A stretch of DNA of 64,000 bases from Mesostigma viride (GCA_009746045.1 RPFO01002108.1:16001-80000); one strand, 5' to 3'; shown: positions 9,998 through 25,300, numbered from the stretch's first letter. Made by a program: numbers and translations. The notes: generated by a model not told the origin, from the sequence alone.

Positions 9998-12642
9998 GCA
10001 CACGTGGTGTGCCTTGACTATATCTGCGTACGCCGGGCTCAGCGCCCCTCAGTTGTCGATGCTCGCGTCTTGCAAGATTCTGTCCGCACGGTGGAATCTG
10101 ATCACCGTCTCGTGCTCGCTCGCATCAGATTGCGGTTTCCTGCCCGGGTGAAACCGTCGCGACAGCTGGCGCCTCAGCCAGATCTCGATCAAGGTGCTCC
10201 GGATTGTACGTGCTGAAGGATGCCGACAAGATGTCAGCAGCAGAGCAGGCCGCTACATAGTCGCACAGGGTGACAGGGACGACTTTCTGGCCGTCTTCGA
10301 CGCCAGGGGCAGCCGCCAGGAGTTACACGCCAGTCCGCCGCCGGTTGATATTTCAGTGATCCTCCGCGGTATCGCTGCCAAGTATCGTCTGGCTGCCCAC
10401 ACCCTCCCCTCCTTGCCTCTGCGCCGGGCGGCTTGCTTTCCACCGTCACGCACCGACAGTGGTCGCCGCTATAGGCAGATGCTCCGCCGCAACAGGGATC
10501 CGACCGCCAATTAAACCAGGGCTGCAAGCAGCTCTGAGGCCGTCGCCTACGCGCAGGCTGAGACGGGCAGACGCTCAGCAGATGGTCAAGGACCTGCGCA
10601 GCTGCCAGCAGAAGCACGACGGCAAGGGGGCCTGGTTCTGACCAGTACTTAAGCGCCTCACGGGCACCCGGACGGCCTAGTAGCTCGGCCGGCCCCACCG
10701 CCACGACGTCCCTGCATGGCGCCCCAGCCAAGCGGCTTCGTACCTGGGCCGCGGCCACGGCCGAGGTTGGGACGCGGCCGGGGACAGCTGCGCCGCCCCC
10801 ACCCCAGTGCTCCCAGCCGCCGCCGCCCGCCCGGCCGCCCTCCAGGGCCGGCCCCGCGCTGGGCCCCCGGCCCCGCCTAGGTCAGCGGCGGACTACCTAG
10901 TCCCCCCGGCCCGCTGATCGGCCCACTTGGCGACCCGTCCGGCGACATGCCTCCTTTCACCTCTCGCGAGGTCACGGAGGCGGTCCAGCGCCTGCGTTAT
11001 GACGCAGCCACCGGCTCCGACGAGATTCCTGCCGCAGTTGTGAAACTTGAAGCCGAATTCGAGGACACCGGTGTTATGCTGCTCTTCCGGGACATCTGCA
11101 ACCGCCTTCTGCTGTTGTCGCAACCGCCTCCAGCAGCCTGGCAACACAGTTTTCGCACGATGCTGTACTGTTGTTGAACTTAGAACAAGGGGTCGCCAGC
11201 CGACCCCGGCAAAGTACAGAGGGGTGTGCATTCAAAGTGTCCGGCCCTCAAGCTTCTTATTATGCGGCTCATCCTGAACCGCATGCGCCCGGCCCTGGAC
11301 GGTCACCTCAGCGAGACTCAGCACGGCTTCCGTTCAGGTCGCAACACAGTACAGGCGCTCTTCGCTACTCGCCGACTGGTGGAGGAACTGCAACGCCTTC
11401 AGCCTGGTGAGTCCCCTTTGCACCTTGTGCTGGTGGACTTCATCAAAGCCTTCAGATTCGGTTTTCTGGCCTGCGCTTTGGGACATCCTCGAGCTGTTCC
11501 GGATCCCCCGCCGGCCCCCTTATTGCTGTCATCCGCAACCTGTATGAAGGGTCCACCACTTCGGTGCGCACTTCTTACGGGACCACGCCACCATGCCCTT
11601 TACAGAAGGGTGTGTGGCAGGGCTGCGTGCTGTCGCCCTACCTGTTCATTATTGTGGTCGAATACGTAATGATTCAGGCGCGCAAGCGATTTGCCCGCAT
11701 CGTGGGTAGGGAACCAGGGGTGCAGGTTGCTAAGCACTTCTGGCATGGCGGAGCGGAAACGGAGATTCGGCTGGCGGACATCATCTACGCAGACGACACC
11801 ACCCTCTTCGAGGACACCGTGGGCACGTGCAGACATGGCTTGACTGCCTGGCTATCGAGGCCCGTGCAGTGGGGCTTGAGGTCAGCAAGAAGACAGAGGC
11901 CCTGGCGGTTGGGCTCACCCACTCACCGCCACCCCTCTATCTCACTAGACAGCTCTCGAGTCCTGTATCGGGACCGCGTCAAGCTGCTGGGCAGCCTGCT
12001 TCCCAGCTGCGAGGCTGATGTGGACCATCGCATCTCCCTCGCCTGGCACGCTTTACGCCAGTACCGGGCCCTGTGGCGCAAGCCCCTGGGCAGGATCGAG
12101 AAACAGGACCTGTTTAAGGTCCTCGTCCTTCCTGTTCTCACGTATGGGGCCGAGACGTGGACCCTTGCACCGCCGACCGGCCTGGCCCGCAAGCTGGACG
12201 GCGCGGTCACCAGCATGCTGCGTTCCATTTTCAGAGTAGGATATGCTGCTCATGGACATCCGCAATGAGGACCTGTACCAGGGCATGCCCTATATCACCA
12301 GCACCATTAAGCAACGACGCCTGCAGCTCGTAGGGCACCTAGCTCGCACCAACCAGGTAGACACCTCACGTGGCCCCCCCGCAGGATCGACTGCGACCAG
12401 CTCAGCCTGGCCGGCACTTCCTGACGTGGGCCGGGCCCCGTGATGCTAGACGCCGCAAGGCCCGCACCTTCAAAGAACAGCTAGTAGATCGGGACATGGG
12501 GGGCCTAGGTCTTTCCATGATTTGGAAGAAGATGATGGACAATGCCAAGTGGGCCCAGGTCGTAGAGGACAACGAGCCCCCCCCCGTGGGGAAGCGCCCG
12601 CGTGTGCGAACCCGCGGGAGACACGCCAGACAGCTCCCCTAG
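9998..12642 (+). pseudogene. LINE ORF2 pseudogene (endonuclease / reverse transcriptase)
   Basis: The endonuclease end shows LDYICVRR (about 10008-10031) and SDHRLVLARIRL (about 10105-10140), the C-terminal motifs of the exonuclease-endonuclease-phosphatase fold. Reverse transcriptase motifs then appear in broken frames: HGFRSGRNT (about 11320), LVLVDFIKAF (about 11428-11457, where the usual final Asp is lost), GVWQGCVLSPYLF (11610-11648), and the catalytic YADDTTL (11788-11808). LLGSLLPSC and YGAETWTL follow in the thumb region, and GHLARTNQVD in the C-terminal part. Frameshifts near 11170, 11480, 11560 and 12240 make it non-functional. The LxGSxL and YGAETWTL motifs resemble RTE/CR1/R4-like clades; the exact clade needs a tree. 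Confidence 0.85.
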
Positions 12643-12828
12643 GGTAGCGGGATGTTGTTTAGATAGCTGTTGTAGTTAGTGATGTTGTTAGATAGATGTT
12701 GTAGGTAGCTGATGTAGGTAGATTAGACCGGTAGGAATGTTGCACCCATCCCTCCATCCATCGGGGTTAATGCTCCGTGACTCCCCAACGGGAGCACGAG
12801 TCTAATTAATTAATTAATTAATTAATAG
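9998..12828 (+). mobile_element. 5'-truncated LINE copy with endonuclease end, reverse transcriptase and 3' tail
   Basis: The copy begins inside the apurinic-type endonuclease domain, passes through the full reverse transcriptase and C-terminal region, and ends in a 3' UTR with the hairpin ACTCCCCAACGGGAGCAC and a (TTAA)n tail (12771-12828). It is the most complete copy in the window. Confidence 0.85.
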
Positions 12829-14868
12829 CACACGTTACGGGACCATCATGCCATGTGTGTCCTATCCAACAGTTTTCTGATTCAACAGCAAAAAAATTGG
12901 TATTACGAAATTTACAAAAATCATACATCCCGGCAACACGATGTAAGTTTCATATCAACAAACCCTTGATCAGCTTATGAGAAGCACACCTATTTGATAC
13001 CCACATCTTGTGCACATGAGGGTACAAACCAACGCCATGTCGCCTCTGACTCGCTCGCCCAATACGGGCCAGCATGACCACGCCACTATCCCTTGGAAGA
13101 ATGATCAATTTTCCGTTTACCATGAGGCCACAAGCGTAGCACTGACGCCGCTGTGGTCCATCAGGTTTCCCAATGTGAGACTAAATACCTGTACAAAAAA
13201 CAACCGAACCCCTTGCCAGCTGTGCTTGTAGCTAGCCAGCCCGCAGAAACTTGACATGAAAGCGGGGCAGACATGCCTAGATCAGCATGTATTAGCTACT
13301 TTATAACACCGCTCCACGGGAGCTTCGGCATACCACAGCTGGCCAACCATCTGATTCGGCTGTCACCAGCTCTTAGGTCATGCTCTTGACCCATGCCGAA
13401 CAGCTCTCGTGCACATGGCGATGGGCAGTAATTGATTAGCAAAGGCGTGCCCGGCGAGGTAGACCGCAGGGCGAATGCCGGATTCCGCCTGCGGGGCAAT
13501 GCCATGCAGCCGCCTGCCGCAGGGAGAAAAATGTGCGGATGAGCAAAAGTGCAAAAAGTAAAACAGTAAAAATAATAAATGGAAGTCCCCAAAGAAAGCA
13601 TGATGGTTGCACATAGAAACCTATACAACCCTTTGCGCATACTTTAGAGACCCCATTACACTGGCTATTCTGCTAATCCCATTACTCCAGCTTTCAGCAT
13701 GCACTCAGTGACTGTGATTTCCACTATGACAATAGCAGCTGTAGCGTTGCTTGTATAAAGTACAACAAATGAGAGTACGAGCAATGTCTTCCGGGTGCTG
13801 ATGAGCAACAAGATTTGAATGTCCTCCCGCTACTGAGCAACTTGAGCAGGCCACGGTGACCGAGGCAGGCTGGCCCTGACACATTGGACGAGCAGCAAGT
13901 GGCGCAGAGGATACGCTCCAATGTTCACACATCGCTGACATCCCCGCCAGGTCAGCATCTGCCCACGGCCAGGCCCGGTTGTGTACCACAGGAGGGAGGG
14001 GGGGCCGCCGTGGCTGCTAGATGTGCCAGCAGCGCACGTCGGCTCCCCCTCAATGTTATGAGCAGCGCAAAATATGGGAGGGCGTGTGGTGGCGACCCGG
14101 CGCATGCGCGATGGGCCGCGCGCTATCCCATGAACGATTAGCTGCGACTAGTGAGTGATACTCATGCTAGGTGCTATTGATGATGGGTGAAACAGTGCGA
14201 TCTGTTAAAATTTTTAGGATATTTCCGATAATCATGTTGTCGTCCCCATGTTCCAAACTTGGACGCATTGCACAGCGCATCGCTAGGAAATGACAGAGCT
14301 TCACCGTATGTGTCCTGCCAGGTAACGGGGAGACATATCCAAGGCACTCAAGGCTGCAAAGCATCGATCTGGGTTTGAAAAGTTTAGGAACCAACATAGC
14401 TCTCCTGAAACAGAGTAATACGAAAAGCTCTGCCAAAGCCAGCACTGCCACCACAGCTCATGCAAAGTGCATGGGACGGTGCCGCCATGATGTGGGTATC
14501 GTGCCACTGGCTAAATTTATAGTTTAAATTGATGTCATTGTGTCACTGGTGACGGAGCACACTGCCACACATGCATAGCTCACGTGGGTTCAGACCCAGG
14601 CTCTAGTGGATACTAATACTGGATTAAAAGGGTTGAAATATGCGTAGTTCTCCCGAAATCAAGGCAAAAGAAAAGGATGGGTTGCAGCAGGTTGGAGCTA
14701 CGCACATGAGCACGGCACTGGTAAACCACGATCCCCCGCAGCACTCCCAGGCATTATGGAGCAGTTGAGCACTATGCATTTGACCATGTATGGCGCAGGC
14801 CTACTGGCGGGGCAGCGCCACTTACTGGCAACGGGAGATATGCTCCACCCAGCCATGTCGCTTGGCTC
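12829..14868. other. Intergenic region 3' of the NT-C2 gene
   Basis: Beyond the LINE tail I see no coding region with family resemblance and no consistent exons. It must hold the 3' UTR and polyadenylation site of the minus-strand gene ending at 14869, but I cannot place the signal. Confidence 0.35.
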
Positions 14869-16288
14869 CTAGCGCTTCTTGGTGGTCAGCTTGGCAAGTT
14901 GCACCTGGGGGAAACACACCAGCGGCCGAGGCATGCGATCGACCAGATGAGGGACATAAAATAGAACAGACTGCCTAAACATACTGCCAGGTGGGGGAGA
15001 AATTCAGCCGCCACAAGAACTGGCACAAGACCTGTTGACCCCGCTTTTTTCCCCAAACAGACCCATCTATGGCCCCTAGCAACTTGGAATCCGACCAATC
15101 AGGATACCCCTGCGAAGCGCTAGACCCTACCTACAGGATGCTGACCACAGCCCATGCATGAACTTCGTGACTGCCCCGATGAGACCCAGGAAGGAATGAA
15201 GGAATGGCCCGATAGAGGCTGAGCATTGCAGCCATGGGTAGTACAAAATCATACGCAATCCTATCCATGTCTTACTGGTAAGCATTAGAGTGGTAAGCAT
15301 TACATGTCATGCATGATACCGGCGGCCAGAGCGGCCTAATTAATTAATGAAGAAGATGCCTCCGTGGGTAGCATATGTAACACATATCCCTGAGAAGGGG
15401 CATATGGGTTTCAAATACAGTCTGGGCTACAAACTGCAGGCGGAGGATGTAAACTGATGCCTACTCGGGGTGCACAAGGTGCACCTGCACCACTCGCGGC
15501 CAGAAGAGCCCCCGCATCCAAACAATGACCAGCCCCAAGCAACATCCGACTCGCACAGTCATAGACGATAAAGCAGATTCTCATTTTCAAACTGGACAGA
15601 TGACAAAGTGACTTTGGACAGCAACCCACGTTGAGGGGAGGTTTCCAAGGTGCACTCATACTTGAGCATACGTGAGGGACGAACCGCCATACCACATCAC
15701 ACTGAAGTATAGGGATATCAGCGTCCCTTGCGTAACATGACATGCAACGCGAGCAGCACAGTCCTCTCCTCGTACCCCTACCACACCAAGCCATGTAGTA
15801 CTACACCACATTCTCTAGTAAGCTATCACAGGGTATACTATAACCGACATACCTCGAGCGACGTGAGCTGCTTGGCGAGCAGCACGTTCCTCTCCTTGGC
15901 CTTGTTGGTGGATGTGCGCAGTTCACGCATCTGCATCTGCTGGTCCTCGCGCTCGTACTCGGATTGCTGGCGCACGCAACGCAACGCCCGCCAACCGGGG
16001 GGGGGGAGGGCAAGGTTGAGAGTAGTTCACGGAATGCAACACGGGCCATGGGATAACAATACAAGGAAAGTGACGCGCAACGCTGCACCAGCACACATGG
16101 GGCAAGGTGGAGGGAGTGTTAACCTGTAGAGTGCACCGGCCTCAACATCAGCCACATGAAAATGATAACACCAGGAAAATACAAGCGAAGGTAGCCTATA
16201 TTAATTTTTTTTTTAATCTAAATTTTTTATTTTTTAAAAAAAATTAATTTAATTTTAATTTTTTCTTTTTAAATTTAGATTTTTATTA

Positions 16289-16344
<56 letters not shown>

Positions 16345-19300
16345 TTTTAATGTGCCGGCTGACGCAACGGCAGCAACAAGGTCAAGGGCTAGTCGGTCGA
16401 GGGGCAGGGAATCAGGTATTGACAATGGTGAGATACTACAAAGGGGAGAGAGACATACGCCCATGCAACCAGGGGCACACAAGTGAAGGGGAGGAATATG
16501 GCATCCATTAACTTAGTGAGTCACGAAGTCCCGTTGGGGAGCCGTGGAGCATTGATCAGGCATGAACCAGCATGGGAGAGGACAGCATGGGACAGAACCA
16601 TGGGAACAGAACCGGCATGGGGAGAAAGACACGCACACCGACGCGACAAGGGGAGCACATTCAAGCGAAAGAGAGGCGAGAGGCTGGATATGATAATCTA
16701 CACTTCACAGAAACTTTACGGAAACTCTCCACATTGGCTAACATCCCGCTGAGGAATCGGCCGATGTGCAGGGACATTATGCTAACGATTTAAGTTGCAA
16801 TTCTGGTTCTCAGCACTGTTTCATGCACTCGATTGCCATGTCACGCAGAAACCGTGGTTGATGTTGTGTAATACACGCTACGTGTCTCGCATATAAATGC
16901 ATCGAGTGACCATGGTTGTTTCACGCCGTGGGCAAGCGTGGGGAGGCGAGAGGACGTACCGCCAGTGCCACCTTGGCGTTGACGAGCTCCACCGTGGTCT
17001 CGTCCAACCGGCTGCATGGGGCAAACGGGGGGGCAACGCAGCAGGTTCAAGAGACAGGCATCCAGCCAGCCCCAGATAGTGTGCACGAGATGGGGCATGC
17101 CTTCCAACAATGGACCGACAGATATCATGTCAGGCAACCAGTGGCTACTCCTTCCCATTTCGCCCCTCCTTCATTCAGGAAATCTTTCACAAGGGCCAGG
17201 GCATGCACCTGGGTGGGGCTTAGCCCTTGCTACCAGGCGAACCCACAGGACGGGTGGCACAGTTGCCTTCGTGGCAGAGCCAGAGTTTCTCCTGAAACGC
17301 TTTTCTCCTCAAACACAATTGAAGCGCATGAGTACAGCGCACCTACTTCATCCTCCGGTGCTCATCACTGTTGCACCATCAATACCCAGGGTTACACATG
17401 CCCACTACCCAGACTATCTACCCAGACTATCTACCCAAGCAAACCCCGCTTGGACCCTACTCCTATGAAGTGACACATCCAAATGAGTCACGGAATACCA
17501 ACAAGAGCTTGCAAGCAACCAATACACTTAACAGACGACAGGTCATGCTCACAGCCCCTGGATCCTGGCGTACCTGACGGCGTCGGCGTTGGCGGCGAGT
17601 TTCCGCTCCAGTTCCGCAACCTTCGATTCCAGCAGCCGTACACGCCTGCTGGCCTCCTCCTCCGCGTCCTCCGCATGCTTGGCCTGGCCGGCCGATAGGC
17701 ATGAGTGGGGATGGGCGGGTTGTGTGAGGGAAGGAGGGAGGAAGGGGATTGGGGGGCCCAGGGGCAGAGGGCAAGGTTGGGGGAAAGGTACCGAATAACC
17801 TTTTTCAGAACATGGAAAGGCAGAATCAGCCAAGGCCAAAGGGAAGGGGGGGGAAGGTAGGTTGTCTGGGAAGCAGGTTGCGGAGAGTGGCAACTCTAGA
17901 GGAAGGCACGGTGGGCGGGTGGATATGCTTCTTCCGCCACTATTGAAGCAATGATGTGGGTACCATGTGCATGTGCATGGTAGCACGAGGCAAAGTGTGC
18001 AAACTAACGACTTTGTAAGATGCCGACTAGGTTCTTGACTAACCCATTCATAGCCAATACTAACCCAACTATCCGTGATGAAATAGATTGGGCTGCATGA
18101 CACTCTATTTTATATTGAAAATCCAGCCACCCAGGTACCATGGTCGTCTTGTGAACGCCAACACCGCGTTTTATCAAGGAGACAACCCGCGTTTTATGCA
18201 TGCTAATGCCAGCCATCCGCCACACTCTGTATCATTTGGCTGTCCCGCACTGATCACGACCAACCTGTGCCTATTGCTCTACACCAAGCCAGGCAGTGTG
18301 GATCATTTGGCTGTCCCGCACTGATCACGACCAACCTGTGCCTATTGCTCTACACCAAGCCAGGCAGTGTGGATCATTTGGCTGTCCAGCACGGATCACG
18401 ACCAACCTGTGCCTATTGCTCTACACCAAGCCAGGCAGTGTGGCTCATTTGGATGTCCCGCACGGATCACGACCAACCTGTGCCTATTGCTCTACACCAA
18501 GCCAGGCAGTGTGGCTCATTTGGATGTCCCGCACGGATCACGACCAACCTGTGCCTATTGCTCTACACCAAGCCAGGCAGTGTGGATCATTTGGATGTCC
18601 CGCACGGATCACGACCAACCTGTGCCCTATTGCTCTACACCAAGCCAGGCAGTGTGGCAGACGGCATACCGTAGAAATGCATACCATAGCATCCGGATAA
18701 CAGGACGCACGACATAATTAGCACGTAGACTGCGTAACGCAGATAACTCCATGCAGGCGGCAAGTCACTGTATGAGCAGACCCCACCCGCGTCGGGGTGC
18801 GCGCACGTACCTTTTGTGTGGCAACGTTGAGCTCCAGTTTGTGTGCCTCTGCAGACACGGACGCAGCACAGGGCACGCAAGCAGCCGGCACCGGTTTGTT
18901 CTCAACAAGTCAGCCACTGACATACTGGCCAGACCACCCCCCCCCCCCCCCCCAGTAGAACGCTCCTTTTCAGGCTTGCAATCGCGATGTGAGATCGATG
19001 GTTGTTTTCGTTGGCTGTTCGGCTAATGGGCCGGTCAGTCAAGCACAGGCCCACGGTCACGACTACCTAAAAATGACACAACTATCTAAAGATGTTGCAG
19101 TTCAGTATTTATCTTTCAGGTCCGCAATACCACCTACCTTGTAACCATAGCCGTACCCAGGTCGGTGCGGTATCCTGCCCGCTAAGCACACACCAGCGCA
19201 CAACAAAACTGCACCATAACTGCTTGGACGTGAATTCATGTCGTATAAGCGTACATATTGTAGTAATATATATATATATATATACTGTGAACCTCACCCA

Positions 19301-22300
19301 GGTCGGCGCAGTGCAGTTCCTCCGGTGCACCCAGCTCCTCGCATTATCTCCTTTATCCCCTACCTTATCCGCTCACATTATTGACTGAACGGGCCACCCT
19401 CGCCACCTTGAGTTCTTGTACTAGAAGTGTATGGTTGCCTCACTCAGTCTGGAACCTATGCGCCTCACCGAGGTCCGCACGGTACTGCTCCTCCAGCGCG
19501 GCCAGCTCCTCCTGCGCTTCTTGCAGCTGCACCGTGAGCTCCTGCTTCTCTGCGTCAAAGCGGTTCAGGTCCGCCCTGGCGTAGTGAGGGGACAGGAGGC
19601 ATGTGCAGAGACAGGAGCACGCGAGTGAGCTCTAGGGACAGTGATAGCACGCTGCGAGGCAAGAGTTTTTACAGCGGCTGATGTCCGCCCCGCACGCATG
19701 ATCAACAAACCTTTAGTCATCAATAAGAATATCAACCTTATCATCATTGTATATTTAGGATGAGAAACTACGAACACGCACGGATGGTGTAATCACGTGA
19801 TAGAAAACGACTGCATGCGAGGGGGGTCCTAAAAACCAAGAAAAATCAACACGACGCTGAATTCTGATGCAGAATCAAAAGACGAGAACATGTCTCGCTA
19901 GTAGCTACTTCAGGAGATGTCTAGAAAAAAAAGTTGTTGAGATTCTCCCGGCGACCCTAGAAGTCGCCTTCATCTCCATCCAGAATTTTGGGAAGTTGCC
20001 CGTCACAAAAAGTTTTATTTAGATTTTAAGCATCTTTTACTCATGCATCCTGTCTCCATCTGGATACAGCTACTCTGACTTTCCCTGCTTCCGGCGGCTA
20101 GGGGGGGGGGGGGGGGGCGGAAAAGAGGTGAAAATTTTGCGGAGCGTTGTGTCTGTAATCTTTTTTTGGAGTACCCCCTCGTTGCATGCGTGAAGAAACG
20201 ATGAAGGAGAGACGTGATCCCCGTGCGAGCAGGACAGGTACGCGAGAGAGTAGAACGGGATAGGCACCGAGGCATGGAGAGATGACGCGCCAACAAGCAC
20301 ATGCACACTTGTGGAGACGGGGAGCGAGTGATACGGCTGCAGCCTCACAACGGCTTGCTGGCTGTGAGGATACACATAAGGGCAAGCTTGCTTATTGCTC
20401 CATCTTGCGACTCAGATGCTTGATATGCTAGTCAGCTGGCTTGCTATGCTTAAGCAACAACGGGGTTGAGAAAACTATTTAACGTGTCTTGGTTATAAGA
20501 AGGCAACAGTACCAGGGGCTGGAGCAATAATGAGCAGATCAAATGGCCTCGCCACCCAACATGACAGTGTAGCACCGGCAACTCCAACCAAGGCCAGTCA
20601 AGCCACCAAGCAGCCCATCATGATGTGCCTCCGTAACCAAAGCTCACCTGAGGTTGTCATTCTCGTCTTGCACATCCTGGAACTCTCCCGCTTGCGGCTG
20701 CACACCGAGGGCCGGTTACAAGAGATTAGGCAACCAACAGTCGGCAAGGACAAGAATCGAAGTGTCAGCAAGCAGGGAACCCCACTTCCAAGACGAGCCG
20801 ACGTTCATCCTTCCATCCTGCACCAACCATGCTTGCTCCTCCAAAATTCCTCCCCATTTTTCTCCCTATGGATTACCAATGGGCCTCCAAGCCAGCTGCT
20901 TAAGTTAAAAAAGGCTGAGTTATTCAGAGTTAACTGAGGCTGTCGCTCTTTCCCTGGCCCGTCACGAATCCCATGACGAACTTTATCCACCACGGAAGGC
21001 CACAAGACATGCCATTGACGTGCCGCAGGCACGGAGCAGTAGGAATAATTGAAAGAAGACTCAGGCCCGCTATACCCGCTGCCCATGGGACAAAGTGTGT
21101 CCACTTGAAGGATGTTCACTCGACCCCATGCCTGCCTCGAGCAGTTCAAGCTCATGCAAAGGCCTCAAACAGACATCCCCCCAAAACAAGTCGTCGCTAC
21201 CCCCTGTCCCCACCTCGAGCTGTTTGTGGACCATGCAAGGCCACACGAGACACGCCGCCAGTGACCACTCACCCCCATGCCCGCCTCGAGCAGGTTGACG
21301 CGCTCGGTGAGCTTCTCGTTCTCCCGCGTCAGCTTGGTGGCCAGGTTCTTGGCCTCCGCCTTCTCGCGGATCAGCTGCTCCATCTGGTGGGTGACAGCAG
21401 GGAGCAAAGGAGGAGCAGAAGATTGCATGAGAAAACATAGGGGCCAGTGAAAAACCAAAGGTCTCATGAGTAATATAGCAGCGCATAGAGTAGTAAACTG
21501 GATTCTCTTCGCAAGCAGCAACCCCCCCCGAGAATCTCTCGCCTAAAGTTCATCCCCATCTTGACTCTAAACACAGACCCCAAAATAGCTTTCATCCTGT
21601 TTCGCACCCAGCAACAATCAACGCTCACCTCTATGCACCTAGTGCGCGCCCACCTACTAATGCTCACTGCTTCTAAACCAAGCGGTACAAGTCCCCCCCA
21701 TTATCATCCCTCTCCCAAGGTTACCTCTCAAAACACCACCGGCTTGCGCTCAACGCTTCAAAACCGATCAGTACGATCCCTCCCTTGCGCCTCTCTCACT
21801 ACCCCACCACTCCGACATCTAGAAACCCACCCAAATATCTGAATTATAAACTCACAATTACAGAACCCAGTCACACCCCTAAAACCCTAAAACCTCCAAA
21901 ACCAAACTCAAACCACTAGCCCCCACTCACACTTTTTGATGAAAAAAAATTCCCTGCCTTTTACTGAAAAAAAAAAAAATCACCACCCCCCACCTGCTCG
22001 CGCATCTGCTCAGACAGCTCCTGGTCCCGCTTGCGCTCCCGCTCAAACTTGGCGCGCATCGCCATCAGCGTGGGCGAGACGTCGTCGCCTGCATCCCCGC
22101 GGTCCATCGATGCGTCCTCATTCCACTCGGGGAGGCGCGACAGCCGGGCCTCCAGCTCGGCAGATGCGGCCGCGGCCGACTCCTTGGCGACGGCGAGGTC
22201 CTCTTGGAACTGGCGCAGCTCGTCCTGGGAGGCCTCCAGCTGCTTGCGGAGGTCCTGCAGGCGGTGGATGGAGTAAGAGATGGGTTTAACGATGCAGTTA

Positions 22301-25300
22301 GGAATGGGGGTCCGGGGGTTGGGGGGAAAGGGGGGAAAGGCAGGAGGTATATGAATAGTGGTGGTGTAGGATGGTTTGATCGGGAGGCATTGTGGTCAAC
22401 GCAGTGCTGCATATAACGGGTTATATGTGGGCGGTGGCAGTGTTGCAAATGGGGGAGTGACAGGGGAGGAAATCCTTTCCCTTTGTTGAAGCCTACCCTC
22501 CATTCCCTTTCTCCACGTTCCCCTTCGCCTATCCCTTCCTCTACACTCCCCACCTCCTCTTCCCCTCTGTCCACGCACCCCTCCTCCGTCCCATCCGCCC
22601 CCGCCTCGCCTCCTACCTTTCCCTCTACGCTTCGCTCCTCATTCCCCTGTTCCCTCGCCTCACCTCCTTCTCGGCCTTGAGCGACTTGACCTCATCCTTT
22701 ATTCCCTTGATCTGCTCCTCGTACATCTGCCGCTGCTTCTTCAGGCTCGCCTTGGCCGCCTCGTGCTCGATCGACGCCGCCGCCTCCTTGGCCTCTTGGA
22801 TCTGGCACACAGCACACACACCACACATTACATTACGCCAGCACGCCACCACAGACACACCGGAAAAACATACATGACCAAACAAGCAAATGAGCAAAGG
22901 AATTGCATTTGTATTGCATGATTATTGTAATTGAATTCGCATTGCATGATTTGCACATTGCTATCGCAAGGGAATCACACACCGGGAGCTGCGACAAAGC
23001 AACAGGCTTACATGTGCTTGTCATGCTCCAGCAGCACGGTTAGTTGCTACATCGTTTATTTGCGGCAGCAGAGGCAGAGAGAGGGCAAGAATGCACACTA
23101 ACATGTCGAGCAAGGAAGCTGAACACTTCATGACGACGTATAGCTATATCAGTCCCGAAAAACAAGTATTCTATATCTTGTCTTCTCGCAAGCCAAGCAC
23201 TCAGGCCATAACTGATCTGGTCTGGTTCAGAACGATACCACATGGTCTTCCCTTGCCTCCGCCACCTATTCCACGGTGTCCCCAGAGCAACCCATAATGA
23301 GCAACCTCATATACAGCTATAACCGTTAACTTCGCATTATCTGGCGTTCATCTCGCATTCACCTGGCATTCATCTAGCATTCATCTAGTACTCATCTAGT
23401 ACTCATCTAGTACTCATCTAGTACTCATCTCGCATTCACCTAGCATTCACCTAGCATTCATCTAGTACTCATCTAGTACTCATCTAGTACTCATCTCGCA
23501 TTCACCTAGCATTCACCTAGCATTCACCTCGCATTCATCTAGTACTCATCTAGTACTCATCTCGCATTCACCTAGCATTCACCTAGCATTCTTCTAGCAT
23601 TCATCTAGTACTCATCTAGTACTCATCTCGCATTCACCTAGCATTCACCTAGCATTCACCTCGCATTCATCTAGTACTCATCTAGTACTCATCTCGCATT
23701 CACCTAGCATTCACCTAGCATTCTTCTAGCATTCATCTAGTACTCATCTAGTACTCATCTCGCATTCACCTAGCATTCTTCGAACGTTTTTCATCCATGT
23801 TCATCTCGCATTCACCCAGCACTCATCTGGGATAACCCTACCACTTCCCAGCACGAGAATGGCCCCCACCAATTCCCAACAAGCACGAAAACGGCCGGCG
23901 GCCTCACCTTGGCCGCCATACTCGACTCCAGCGCCGCTTTCGCCGCCTCCTGCTCTGCCAGCTGCGACGTGAGCATGGCCACGTCGCCCTCTAATGCCGC
24001 CACACGGCTCCGGAGCTCCAGCATCGTCATCGACCGCCCCCCTGCACCCGCCGGGGACGACGTCTTGGCCAAAGCCAGCGGTGGCCGACCCAGGTTTGAC
24101 TTGGACGCGGGCGATGCCTCCGGCTTGGCCTTGGCCTCACCACTCTTGGTGCGCTTTATGCCCGCGTCCGCCCCCTCGGCGGCCGCCGCGAGGGCTTCGT
24201 CAGAGGAGTTGGACGAAAGATCGATCTCTAGCTGCTCCTCGCCTTCCTCAATTGTGGCCTCGGCGCCGCCGCGCCCGGCACGCCCCCCACCATGGTGGTC
24301 CTCAAACCCTTCAAAGTCCTTTAAGTTGCCCGCGTCGGGCTCTTCCTCGATGCGGCCCGGTCGGCCGAACTTCCCGCCGCCACCGTCCTGGTCGCTGGAG
24401 CGGTTGCTAGCATACGATATCTCGGAGACCATCTCGGAGATGCCAGCATCCGACCCCGCATCCGACTTGCCGCCGTAGTTCTGGAGCCACTGCGCGCTGA
24501 TCGTCACCTGTGGACGCATGCGCGCGTGGGCCGGTCGAGCTTGATGATAATGTCATGAAGCTAATCATGCGGGTGTGTGCGCGTGGGATGATGCTGGGCC
24601 CCGATCATATCGCCCCGGGTGTGTGCGCAATGTGCACGGACAACTCACTATATGATAGGAATCCGACCAAAAAAGTGGTCGCCTGGCAGACTGCACTTAG
24701 TCGCAGAAATCTTAGGTTGTGCACTTAGTTGCAGAAATAATACGGATTTTGGCAGTGGCACTGGCGCCATGGATGACAGTTGCGATCTTGTGTCGTGCTT
24801 TTGGTCAGATACCATGCAGGGTGGGAAGGCAGCGCAAGGCAGGATGACCAGATGATCGGCGTGCGGGCAGGATGGGGACATAGCCACACAAAGGGACCGA
24901 GGAACTTTGCAACATGTAGATTCCATTTTACAATTCGGTTACTGTGTAAATAACAGAGGTGCATAGCCGAGGTACAATCAATCAGTGTGCTGAATGTACT
25001 CTAGAGTATTGGCAACCACGGCAATCTAATGTGGAGGAGAGTGTACAGAAAGGTCTACTTTAAAAGTCGATCAATATTTTAAAAAGTCCAGCATTTGGGG
25101 AACGCAAACCTTGCGGTCTGCATGATGGACACAGCATACACGCACACCTGGCACCATGAGACCAAGCAGAAAAGTCACAAAGACCGTGCCCATAATTGGC
25201 CACACATTTATATCAAGTCACACAAAGGCTGTAAATAAGTCATACAAAGGCTGCGTGTATCTCACACAAGGGCTGTAAATGCCATACATACAGAAAGACA

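Noticed and set aside
18267-18717. Three overlapping ORFs of 116-135 codons
   Set aside because: They arise from a 71-bp tandem repeat read in three frames; the region is intronic on the other strand.
23345-23790. CRISPR-like regular repeats
   Set aside because: Units are ~10 bp with no unique spacers, in a eukaryotic intron; it is a minisatellite. The same holds for the 37-bp array at 41791-42118.
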